DNA from: DYTH01 sp964552725
Lineage (GTDB): Bacteria > Desulfobacterota > Syntrophia > Syntrophales > UBA5619
Reading direction: 5' to 3'
DNA: 14,241 bases
Assembly: GCA_964552725.1 (NCBI GenBank)
Contig: CAZKHU010000077.1
Coordinates: 1 to 14,241, forward strand
Numbering within the stretch: the stretch's first letter is position 1; the number at the start of each line of letters is the position of its first letter. The notes under the pieces are model-generated. The model was not told the origin of the DNA. It was given only the letters and a program-made list of their open reading frames with translations, and did not search any database. The position numbers and the translations under genes are program-made. Below, in pieces: positions 6,107-13,657 of this stretch.

Positions 6107-9100
6107 CTATTCCCCCGCTGCCTTCAGACGCAACCGCTTCATTTCCTCCTGAACGGACATCACCATAAGATGGAGGCGATTCATGATATTTACCTCGGTC
6201 ACCCCCGGATCCATGTCGATATACAGCAGATTGAGATGGGGGTACAGCTTCTTCAGCCTTTTTTCCACCCCCTTGCCGATAATGTGATTGGCCAGGCAGC
6301 CGAACGGCTGCAGGCAGACGATATGGTCGATCCCCTGCTTCACCATTGCGATGATCTCGGCCGGCAGCAGCCACCCTTCGCCTGCCTGGTTGGCAAGGCT
6401 CGTCACCCTGCCCGCCTCCTGCGCCAGTTCCTTCAGACTGTAAGTCTTTCGATAATAGCGGAATCTCCTCATGACCCGCTCGACACGATGAAGGTAAAAA
6501 CCCACATACCGATCCAGCATGCCAAAAACCACACGGTCTCGAAAAGAGCTTTTCATGAAATACTTCTGATCGAACTCCTCATTTACAAAACGCTGCTCAA
6601 AGAAACTGAGAATTGGAGGGATAACCGCTTCCACACCCTTGCTTCTTAACCACTCCACAATGTTGTTATTGGAAAATTCATTGTGCTTGACGAAGATCTC
6701 TCCCAGCACCCCGATTGCGGGAACCGGATTATCGTGAACCGGAAGCAGGTTAAAATCGCGGATAGCCGCCTTCAACATTTCGAGGAACATCCCGAAATCT
6801 TCCCGTCCTGCAAGGAACCCCAGTTCATGGAGATATTTCTGCTGAAGAGCCATGGCCGAGCCGGGACAGACCTCCCGGGACGCTGTCGCCAGAGCCATTT
6901 TCGACAGGGGATCGGTAAAGATAAGCATCAGCGCCAGCCGTCTGACCAGCCTTTTCTGATCGATCGGAATACCAGCCTGTCTGAGCGTATCGCCCTCGGA
7001 AAGGGAGATGACCGGCACCTCGCCAAACCCCGCCGCCAAAAGGGCCTTCCGGGCAAGCGGCACATAACTTGACGCCCGACACTGCCCAAAGGTCTGTGTC
7101 AGCAGCACGGCAGTTTTCCCGGGGTCCCATCTGCCGGCTTGCAGCGCCTTGACGATATCTCCGATAACGATAAGCGCCGGGTAGCAGACATCGTTGTTCA
7201 CATACCGGAGCCCGATCTCCACCGACGAACGCTCCTGGGGGGCAAGCAGCTCCACCTTGCAGCCAAAAGAGGCAAAAACAGCCGGAATCGCGGGGGAGTA
7301 AAAAGGAGAAAACCAGGGGACAAGGATTGTCTTCTTCTCTATTCCCCCTTCAACCAATTTTATAAAACCTTTCGGCCGTATCCTCTGGCGGGATGTCTGC
7401 GCCCTCTCTCTGGCTATGTCGAGCATGGAACGCAGGCGGATCTTTACGGCGCCGAGATTCGATATCTCGTCCATCTTGATCAGCGTGTAAACTTTTCCCT
7501 TTTCACCAATGATATCCCTTGCCTCGTCGGTCGAAATCGCATCGAGACCGCAGCCGAACGAGGTGATTTGAACCATTTCGAGCTGGGGATGAGCGGCGAC
7601 AAACCGGGATACGGCAAGTATCCTGTTGGTGTATGCCCACTGGCTAAGAACTTTAATATCCTTAAGGACATGACCGTCTTCAGCAATCGGGACGGCACTC
7701 TCGGGGATGACATCCACCCCCATTCCCGCGAGCATTTCGGGAAGGCCGTGGTTTACCAGCCGATCGGCATGGTAGGGCCGGCCGGCAACAACGACGGCGA
7801 AGCGGCCTTCCGCCGTGGCCTTCTCCATCAGGGCAATGGCCCGTTCATACATTTCCGCCCGCACCCTCTGTTGAGCCTCTCTGCCTTTCCCCACCGCCGC
7901 GGAGATTGTTTTTCTGCCAATCCCATACCCTTTGAAAAACGAATAAAGCTGCTTTTCGAGAAGTTCCCGCGACCTGAAGCTGACGACTGGACAGTCAAGC
8001 GGAATCCCATACCGCCCCTCCGGATCGATCGCGCTGCGAATGACATCAGGGTAGCCGGTAACAACCGGACAATTGAAGCTGTTCAGGGCATCCGCATCCT
8101 CCTGCGCCTCGAAAACCACAAGCGGGTAGAAGATTCGATCAACCTTCTTTTCTATCAGATCAACTATATGGCCATTGGCAAGTTTTCCGGGGAAGCAGAT
8201 GTTGTCGGACATGACAGTCCGTATTCCCCGCTCGAAGAGCCCCACATCGGACGGGGCGGAAAGCACAACCTGGAAACCGCAGGCAGTCAGGAAATTCGCC
8301 CAGAAGGGGAAGTTTTCGAACATATTCAAGGCGCGCGGAATGCCAAAGACGAGAAGCGGCTTCCGGTCCGGCAGGAGGGGCTGATCGAAAATCAGCTTCA
8401 GGCGGTCGGCAAAAAGGTTGGCCCCCTGTCTCCCTCCGGCGCCCCTGTTGCTCAAATAGCGCTCGCAGCGATTGCCGGTAAAATAGTTTCGTCCGCCGCT
8501 GAAACTGATTCTGGTCGCCTTGCAGCTATTTTCGCAGCCGTTGCACCGTATCTCTTTCGTCCCGATTATGTTTTCCTGAGCCTCGACATCCAGTCCCGGA
8601 AAGATCGAAAGCCGGTCCGGCTCCTCAAGATGGTTTTGCAACGCCGTCAAGGCGGCGCCATAGGCGCCCATCACCTCGGAGATGTCAGGCCGGATGGCCG
8701 GCCGGCCGATCTCAAGTTCAAAAGCCCGCAACACTGCAGGATTGCGAAACGTTCCTCCCTGTACGATTATTTTGTCGCCCAGCACCGAAGGATCATGAAG
8801 TTTTAAAACCTTGTAGAGGGTATTTCCGATCACGGAACGGGCAAGGCCCGAGGAAATATCGCCGACCGTGGCCCCTTCGTGAAGCGCCTGTTTTACCCGC
8901 GAGTTCATAAAAACCGTACAACGCGTCCCCAGATCAAAAGGCGCCCCGGCCTCGCAGGCAATTCCGGCAAAATCGGAGACGCCGATCTTCAGCGAATCGG
9001 CGAGCGTCTCGATGAATGAGCCGCAGCCCGAAGAACACGCCTCGTTTATCTGAATATCGGATATCCCTCCGTCACGGACATAAATCGCCTTCATATCCTG

Positions 9101-10396
9101 ACCGCCGATGTCAAGAATGAAGGAGACATCCGGCAGAAAATGGCGGGCGGCACGATAGTGGGCAATCGTCTCCACTACACCGTCATCGATGGCAAACGCG
9201 GCCCTTATCAAATCCTCTCCGTACCCGGTAACGGCGGATCTTGCGACAAGGGGAAAAACGCCGGCCTCGCGGCAGGCATCCCTGAAGAAGGAAAGCCCTC
9301 TGCGGGCAGCGCCTATGGCATCGCCTCCATTCAAGTTATACCAGGTGAGGGCAACCCGCTTTTCTTTGTCAATCAGGACGAGTTTGGTTGTCGTCGATCC
9401 GGAATCGATCCCCAGAAAACAGGGGACGTCCTTCAGTTCCGAAACATCCACCCGGGAGACCCGTTTTTGCCGATGCCCCTCCTCCCAGATTGCAAACTCC
9501 CGTCTGTCATGAAAAAGGGGCGGGAGCCTTTTCTGCTCATCCTTCCCCCCCCGCATTGCTCCCGTCTGAATAATATGAAGGCATTTTTCGATCTCTATCA
9601 CAAGGCCATCGCCCTCATGACAAAGCGCCGCCCCCTGGGCTGCAAGCAGCTCCGGATGTTCACAGGCGGCGACATCCCTTTCGGGATCAAGTTGAAGCAG
9701 GCGGATAAAGGCTTCCCGAAGAGAGGGAAAGAAGGTCAGCGCCCCCCCGGCAAAAAGCACCTTGCTTTGAATGTCATGCCCGCGAGAAAGGGTGGAGATC
9801 ACTTGAATCGCCATCGCATGAAACACCGATGCGGCGATATCCTCCCGGGAAACCCGATTGCTCAGAAGGGCCTGGAGATCAGTCTTGGCAAAAACCCCGC
9901 AGCGGGTGGCTATGGGATAGAGGACACGGCTTTTCCGGGCCAGTTTCTCGAGTTCGCCAAGCGGAACATTCAGCAGTATTGCCATCTGCTCGATAAATGA
10001 GCCGGTTCCTCCTGCGCAGTTTCCGTTCATGCGGATGTCAGGTTGAAAGCGGTCGTCAAAAAAGGCCACTTTGGAATCCTCGCCCCCTATTTCCACAAGC
10101 GTTCGTACATCCGGCCAGAAAAGCTGAATGACTTTTGCCGAGGCGACAACTTCCTGAATAAACGGAAAATGGAAAGACTCCGCAACTCCCATGCCGGCGG
10201 AACCGGTGAACATGACATCGAGTATGCGGTTTCCGAGTGCCTGCCGGGCTTCGGCAAGCATTTCCGCTATTGTCCCCAGCGTCAGAGAATGGTGGCGGCA
10301 GTAGCGGGAAAATACAATGCCCCCTTTGGGATCGCAAACAACCAGTTTTACCGTGGTGGAACCGGCGTCTATTCCTGCCCTGTATATTTCGGCCAT
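6107..10396 (-). CDS. Giant 2-hydroxyacyl-CoA dehydratase activase/HgdB-like fusion
   Basis: A 1429-residue cytoplasmic protein joining two BadF/BadG/HgdC-type ATPase modules with dehydratase-like regions. Module 1 (about 4-262) has the phosphate motif GIDAGSTTVKLVV and cluster ligands C127 (NCAGGTGSF) and C166 (TRCGVFA). Module 2 (about 326-588) has GIDSGSTTTKLVLID, C454 (ACSSGCGSF) and C493 (TRCTVFM). A Cys-rich linker follows (C618, C621, C625, C644), then a DUF2229-like region (about 675-900) and an HgdB-like part to the end, with SFGCGLDAISTDE (946-958) and LQPFGCLANHIIGKG (1362-1376). Activases of this family use ATP to drive an electron into the dehydratase [4Fe-4S]. This large form is a known family in anaerobes, but its substrate is generally unassigned. 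AAGG lies 9 bases upstream of the ATG. It is monocistronic here, and no separate hgdA/hgdB pair is adjacent. Confidence 0.88.
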   Translation of the reverse strand: MAEIYRAGIDAGSTTVKLVVCDPKGGIVFSRYCRHHSLTLGTIAEMLAEARQALGNRILDVMFTGSAGMGVAESFHFPFIQEVVASAKVIQLFWPDVRTLVEIGGEDSKVAFFDDRFQPDIRMNGNCAGGTGSFIEQMAILLNVPLGELEKLARKSRVLYPIATRCGVFAKTDLQALLSNRVSREDIAASVFHAMAIQVISTLSRGHDIQSKVLFAGGALTFFPSLREAFIRLLQLDPERDVAACEHPELLAAQGAALCHEGDGLVIEIEKCLHIIQTGAMRGGKDEQKRLPPLFHDRREFAIWEEGHRQKRVSRVDVSELKDVPCFLGIDSGSTTTKLVLIDKEKRVALTWYNLNGGDAIGAARRGLSFFRDACREAGVFPLVARSAVTGYGEDLIRAAFAIDDGVVETIAHYRAARHFLPDVSFILDIGGQDMKAIYVRDGGISDIQINEACSSGCGSFIETLADSLKIGVSDFAGIACEAGAPFDLGTRCTVFMNSRVKQALHEGATVGDISSGLARSVIGNTLYKVLKLHDPSVLGDKIIVQGGTFRNPAVLRAFELEIGRPAIRPDISEVMGAYGAALTALQNHLEEPDRLSIFPGLDVEAQENIIGTKEIRCNGCENSCKATRISFSGGRNYFTGNRCERYLSNRGAGGRQGANLFADRLKLIFDQPLLPDRKPLLVFGIPRALNMFENFPFWANFLTACGFQVVLSAPSDVGLFERGIRTVMSDNICFPGKLANGHIVDLIEKKVDRIFYPLVVFEAQEDADALNSFNCPVVTGYPDVIRSAIDPEGRYGIPLDCPVVSFRSRELLEKQLYSFFKGYGIGRKTISAAVGKGREAQQRVRAEMYERAIALMEKATAEGRFAVVVAGRPYHADRLVNHGLPEMLAGMGVDVIPESAVPIAEDGHVLKDIKVLSQWAYTNRILAVSRFVAAHPQLEMVQITSFGCGLDAISTDEARDIIGEKGKVYTLIKMDEISNLGAVKIRLRSMLDIARERAQTSRQRIRPKGFIKLVEGGIEKKTILVPWFSPFYSPAIPAVFASFGCKVELLAPQERSSVEIGLRYVNNDVCYPALIVIGDIVKALQAGRWDPGKTAVLLTQTFGQCRASSYVPLARKALLAAGFGEVPVISLSEGDTLRQAGIPIDQKRLVRRLALMLIFTDPLSKMALATASREVCPGSAMALQQKYLHELGFLAGREDFGMFLEMLKAAIRDFNLLPVHDNPVPAIGVLGEIFVKHNEFSNNNIVEWLRSKGVEAVIPPILSFFEQRFVNEEFDQKYFMKSSFRDRVVFGMLDRYVGFYLHRVERVMRRFRYYRKTYSLKELAQEAGRVTSLANQAGEGWLLPAEIIAMVKQGIDHIVCLQPFGCLANHIIGKGVEKRLKKLYPHLNLLYIDMDPGVTEVNIMNRLHLMVMSVQEEMKRLRLKAAGE

Positions 10397-10452
10397 CCTG
10401 TTTTGCCTTCTTGGCTCCGCGGCACTGTAAACAACCCGCTTATTGGACTCAG

Positions 10453-10481
10453 GATATAATCCCCGTTCCTGATATTGTCAA
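10453..10481 (-). promoter_or_regulatory. Candidate sigma-70 promoter of the activase gene
   Basis: On the minus strand a perfect -35 TTGACA (10481-10476) is followed by a 17-base spacer and TATATC (10458-10453, four of six consensus bases). Predicted transcription start is near 10446, leaving a leader of about 50 bases before the ATG at 10396. The -35 is nine bases from the palindrome at 10491-10527. Confidence 0.55.
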
Positions 10482-10490
10482 CAACCAAAA

Positions 10491-10527
10491 TTATATTGTT
10501 TGCAAATTTGTTGCATTCATAATATAA
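10491..10527. promoter_or_regulatory. Candidate Fur-family (Zur) operator palindrome
   Basis: Nested inverted repeats: an inner TGCAA-N5-TTGCA (10501-10515), 15 bases like the 7-1-7 boxes of Fur-family proteins, and outer TTATATT (10491-10497) with AATATAA (10521-10527). The outer arms are spaced 3 and 5 bases from the inner ones, so the dyad is slightly asymmetric. It overlaps the zur promoter and lies upstream of a Fur-family gene heading a zinc-uptake operon, so autoregulation is the simplest reading. Identity as a Zur box is inferred from position, not from a known consensus. Confidence 0.5.
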
Positions 10528-10528
10528 G
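10500..10528 (+). promoter_or_regulatory. Candidate promoter of the zur-znuACB operon
   Basis: TTGCAA (10500-10505, four of six) and TATAAG (10523-10528, five of six) are separated by exactly 17 bases, about 35 bases before the zur start codon. Both hexamers fall in or at the edge of the palindrome at 10491-10527, so a bound repressor would block polymerase. Confidence 0.5.
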
Positions 10529-10561
10529 ATACAAAATAATTTATCAGGCAGGGAAAGCAAG

Positions 10562-11047
10562 ATGGAAGCGGAACAGTGCGACGCATCAGAAACGCTTAAA
10601 AAATCAGGACTTGCGAAGACAACGCAGCGAATGGCCGTTCTGGAATCGTTGATCGGCGCTGAACATCCTCTCAACGCAAATGAAATCCTCAGGGAAACAA
10701 CCGGGGCAGTCAGCATCAACCGGGTTACAGTTTATCGCATCCTTTCATCTTTTCGGGACAGCGGGATAATCAGGGAAATAGAAACCGGGCACGGAATCAG
10801 CTTTTATGAAATGGCTTGCCGACATAATCCGGTGCATCCCCATTTCCGCTGTCGGAGCTGCGGCCACATCGTCTGCCTGCCGCCTTTGACTCTTTCTCAG
10901 GCGTGGGAATGGCTGGCGCAGCCCACCGATTTTTCTGTCGAGAAGATCGACGTTCAGTTGATCGGAATATGCGCCCCCTGCCAACAGGCAGAAAATAGCA
11001 ACACGCTTGCGTCCGTTCCCGATCAGACAGTTTTGCAGCAGAAATGA
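10562..11047 (+). CDS. zur: Fur-family metalloregulator, probably Zur
   Basis: Metal-responsive DNA-binding repressor, 161 residues. A winged-helix domain covers about 12-80, with the recognition helix region INRVTVYRILSSF (52-64) typical of the Fur family. The C-terminal dimerisation domain has HPHFRCRSCG (92-101) and GICAPC (135-140); C97/C100 and C137/C140 are the expected structural zinc site, and H92/H94 are candidate sensor ligands. Assignment as Zur rather than Fur, Mur or PerR rests on position: it is the first gene of a cluster with znuA, znuC and znuB, 16 bases from the next start. AGGG (10550-10553) precedes the ATG. An AT-rich palindrome over its promoter suggests negative autoregulation, releasing zinc uptake when zinc is scarce. 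The tail after 141 is polar and variable. Confidence 0.85.
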   Translation: MEAEQCDASETLKKSGLAKTTQRMAVLESLIGAEHPLNANEILRETTGAVSINRVTVYRILSSFRDSGIIREIETGHGISFYEMACRHNPVHPHFRCRSCGHIVCLPPLTLSQAWEWLAQPTDFSVEKIDVQLIGICAPCQQAENSNTLASVPDQTVLQQK

Positions 11048-11063
11048 AAAAAAGGTAATTTTG

Positions 11064-11903
11064 ATGAGAAAATTATTTATCGGCATTGCTCAGGCATTTT
11101 TACTGGGGTTCGGAATATTGTCCGCTTTTGCCGCTCCAGGAAAAATCGACATCACCGTCAGCGTCCCGCCCCACGCCTATTTCGTGGAACGGATTGGTGG
11201 AAATCGCGTCCTGGCGCACATCATGATCCCCGGCGGCGCAAATCCGGACACATATGAACCAACGCCCCGGCAACTTATCAACCTTTCCAATTCCCGAATG
11301 TACGTCAAGGTTGGGGCTCCCAATTTTCCCTTTGAAAACAAGTACATTTCGACATTTCTGGACAGCAGTCCCCGCATGACCGTCATTGACGCCTCCCAGG
11401 GCATGAAATTCCGCGGGGAAGACCACCACGTCTGGGCCTCGCCCGCACTGGCGAGAATCACCGCCGCAAACATAGCAAAGGCCCTTGTAGTTAACGACCC
11501 TCTCCACAAGGATGAATATGAAAGAAATTTGCAGGAGTTTCTCGCGGAGATCGATCGCCTGGATCAGGAGATCAGGAAATCCTTGAAAGAAAAAGCCGGC
11601 TACAGCTTCATGACCTATCACCCTGCCTGGGGCTACTTTGCCGACGAATACAATATTATCCAGATTCCGATTGAAGAAGAAGGAAAACCGGGCAACGCTG
11701 CCCACATCCGAAAAATGATCGATCTTGCGCGAAAAAAAGGGATCCGCGACGTGCTGGTTCAGAAAGGTTTTGACGCCAGAAACGCCCGAACCGTTGCCGC
11801 CGGGCTGGGAGGAAAAACTGTCGAAGTGGATCCTCTCGCACGCGACTGGCCGCAGGGATTGAAAAAATTCACCGCCTCGCTGAAGGACGTTCTAAAAAAA
11901 TAG
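11064..11903 (+). CDS. znuA: Periplasmic metal-binding protein, ZnuA-like
   Basis: Substrate-binding protein of a cluster A-I (ZnuA/TroA-type) metal ABC transporter, 279 residues. The start is the ATG at 11064: it gives a clean signal peptide (positively charged MRK, hydrophobic core, AFA cleavage near residue 23), and AAGG (11052-11055) is 8 bases upstream. An earlier in-frame start at 11007 would lie inside zur. Likely ligands are H37 (VPPHAYFV), H122 (DHHVWASP), H186 (YHPAWGYFA) and D256 (EVDPLA). The PGGANPDTYEPTPRQL block (56-71) is characteristic of the family. The charged His-rich loop found in many zinc-specific members is reduced to GEDHH. Zinc is favoured by the neighbouring Fur-family gene; manganese is not excluded. 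Confidence 0.88.
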   Translation: MRKLFIGIAQAFLLGFGILSAFAAPGKIDITVSVPPHAYFVERIGGNRVLAHIMIPGGANPDTYEPTPRQLINLSNSRMYVKVGAPNFPFENKYISTFLDSSPRMTVIDASQGMKFRGEDHHVWASPALARITAANIAKALVVNDPLHKDEYERNLQEFLAEIDRLDQEIRKSLKEKAGYSFMTYHPAWGYFADEYNIIQIPIEEEGKPGNAAHIRKMIDLARKKGIRDVLVQKGFDARNARTVAAGLGGKTVEVDPLARDWPQGLKKFTASLKDVLKK

Positions 11904-11917
11904 AGGGAATATCAGAA

Positions 11918-12676
11918 ATGGGGAAAATCATCATTCAAGTTGAGAAGGTCACCTACGGCTACGGGAAGATGCCTGTTCTGGAAGACGTATCGATGAATAT
12001 TATGGAACGTGATTTCATCCTGATCATCGGCCCGAACGGGGGAGGAAAGTCAACCCTGCTCAAATTGATCCTCGGAATTATCACCCCCTGGTCGGGGATG
12101 ATAAGTTGCAGCGGCGACAGCAAGAATCGCCTCGGCTACGTCCCCCAGTCGGCGGCATTCAACCGGAACTTTCCGATCTCTGTCCTGGATATGGTTCGCA
12201 CCGGCTGTATCCACGGAGAAAACTATCTGAGGCAAAACTCCCGGGAAAGCATCGAAAAGAGCAGGGATATTCTGCAAAAACTTTCCCTCGGAGATAGACT
12301 GGACGAGAACATTACCGACCTTTCCGGCGGCCAACTGCAGCGCGTCCTGATCGCGCGCGCCCTCGTCGCCGATCCTGTCGCCCTGCTCCTCGACGAACCG
12401 ACAACCGCGCTGGACATAGCCTCGCAAACCGATCTGATCGACATCCTGGAAGAATTACGGCAGAAAATGAGCATCGTCGTCGTTACCCACGACCCGACCC
12501 CATATGCAGGCATCTATGGACATCTGGCCTGCCTGAACAGAAATCTCTACTTCCATGAACGCGGGGAGCTGAACGCAACGACCCTGGAGAAGGTTTACGG
12601 CTGTCCGGTGGAGCTTCTGGGACATGGAATCCCCCATACGCTACTGCATTCCCACCAGGAGGCGGCCAGAAATTGA
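11918..12676 (+). CDS. znuC: Metal ABC transporter ATPase, ZnuC-like
   Basis: Cytoplasmic ATPase energising the metal importer, 252 residues. All ABC motifs are intact: Walker A GPNGGGKST (38-46), Q-loop Q77 in YVPQ, signature LSGGQ (135-139), Walker B LLLDE (156-160) and switch histidine H191 in VVVTHD. The opening VEKVTYGYGKMPVLEDVS and the RNFPISVLDMV segment after the Q-loop are typical of the zinc/manganese branch. It starts 14 bases after the znuA stop, with GAGGGA around 11903-11908, and its stop overlaps the znuB start, so it is co-translated with the permease. The C-terminal 50 residues, with LEKVYGCPVELLGHGIPH, match the ending usual in this family. Confidence 0.9.
   Translation: MGKIIIQVEKVTYGYGKMPVLEDVSMNIMERDFILIIGPNGGGKSTLLKLILGIITPWSGMISCSGDSKNRLGYVPQSAAFNRNFPISVLDMVRTGCIHGENYLRQNSRESIEKSRDILQKLSLGDRLDENITDLSGGQLQRVLIARALVADPVALLLDEPTTALDIASQTDLIDILEELRQKMSIVVVTHDPTPYAGIYGHLACLNRNLYFHERGELNATTLEKVYGCPVELLGHGIPHTLLHSHQEAARN
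12657..12662 (+). promoter_or_regulatory. Shine-Dalgarno site that fixes the znuB TTG start
   Basis: A perfect AGGAGG inside the end of znuC lies 10 bases before the TTG at 12673. The next in-frame ATG (12700) is 37 bases away and would delete conserved N-terminal residues, so the site supports the TTG start. Confidence 0.7.
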
Positions 12677-13518
12677 ACGGCATCTTGTCCTACGAGTTCA
12701 TGCAAAATGCCCTCTTTGCAGCCATCCTGGCCAGCATTGTCTGCGGCCTGATCGGCCCTTTCATCGTTGCCCGGCGGATGGTTTTCATCAGCGGCGGGCT
12801 CAGTCATACCGCCTTCGGCGGACTCGGGATCGCTTACTGGCTGGGAAAGCAAGGCTTAATGTTCACAATCCGGCCTATTTACGGGGCAACCGCCTTCGTA
12901 CTCGGAGCCGCGCTCTTACTGGGGTCGCTCGAAGAAAAAAAACTCAACCAGAACGACCTGTTCATCGGCATATTGTGGGCAGTCGGCGTCGCCATAGGCA
13001 TCGTTTTTGTCCATATGACCCCCGGTTACGCCCCCGATCTGCTGAGCTTTCTTTTTGGAAACATCCTGACGGTTCCCCGGACGGACGTATTGATCATGCT
13101 CGCCATAGTTTTGATCGTCGTTACAGCCATCGCTATCTTCTACAAGGGTTTTGTCGCCATCGCCCTCGATGAGGAATTTGCCCGGGCCAGACATCTGCCT
13201 GTTTACCGGCTGAAAACAGGGCTTACCGTTTTAACCGCCCTTACGATCGTAATCCTGATTCAGGTCGTGGGGATTCTTCTCGTCATTGCCCTCCTGACAA
13301 TCCCCGTCGCAATCGCCTCCGAGTTGTCCATGAATTTCCGCAAAATAATCGCCCTTTCCATTGTCTCCGGAATCGCGATTTGCCTGCTCGGCCTTTTTAT
13401 TTCCTACTACATAGAGTTTCCCTCGGGGGCCTCGATCATTCTCACCGGAGGAATATTATTGACAATAGTCAAGATTTTAAAAGGAATATTCAAACAAAAG
13501 CAGGCAGCGCCTGTTTGA
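12673..13518 (+). CDS. znuB: Metal ABC transporter permease, ZnuB-like
   Basis: Inner-membrane permease of the ABC-3 family, 281 residues, forming the metal channel with ZnuC. The start is TTG, overlapping the znuC TGA (TTGA) and served by AGGAGG at 12657-12662. The N-terminal LSYEFMQNALFAAIL aligns with the usual family beginning, so starting at the ATG at 12700 would cut it. Hydrophobic segments occur at about 12-32, 46-58, 68-85, 95-115, 135-158, 182-212, 225-245 and 250-268. CGLIGPFIVARRMVFISGGLSH (24-45) and the cytoplasmic DEEFARARHLPV segment (166-177), which contacts the ATPase, are diagnostic. The operon ends here: 139 bases follow before the next gene, with no clear terminator. Confidence 0.9.
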   Translation: MNGILSYEFMQNALFAAILASIVCGLIGPFIVARRMVFISGGLSHTAFGGLGIAYWLGKQGLMFTIRPIYGATAFVLGAALLLGSLEEKKLNQNDLFIGILWAVGVAIGIVFVHMTPGYAPDLLSFLFGNILTVPRTDVLIMLAIVLIVVTAIAIFYKGFVAIALDEEFARARHLPVYRLKTGLTVLTALTIVILIQVVGILLVIALLTIPVAIASELSMNFRKIIALSIVSGIAICLLGLFISYYIEFPSGASIILTGGILLTIVKILKGIFKQKQAAPV

Positions 13519-13657
13519 TGAAAAACAAGAATCCGCTTCAGACGCACTCTGCCGTGTCAAGGATTTATTGACTTTAGCTGCAATATCTGTTTGTAGTAAA
13601 CCGCGTTTGCAAGAATGGCCAAATCACTCTGAATGCCGGCACGATAGAGGCGCCCCG

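Noticed and set aside
7139..8806. Open reading frame of 555 codons on the + strand, antisense to the giant activase gene
   Set aside because: It is the mirror of a strongly supported gene whose frame carries intact ATPase and Cys motifs. The + strand translation shows no recognisable domain and has the composition expected of an antisense shadow in GC-rich coding DNA.
9140..10000. Open frame of 286 codons on the + strand, antisense to the first activase module
   Set aside because: Same reason: fully inside the activase gene, no domain, no ribosome-binding context of note.
13560..13615. Promoter-like TTGACT before the BASS-family gene
   Set aside because: No acceptable -10 hexamer at 16-18 bases; TAGTAA is too far away.
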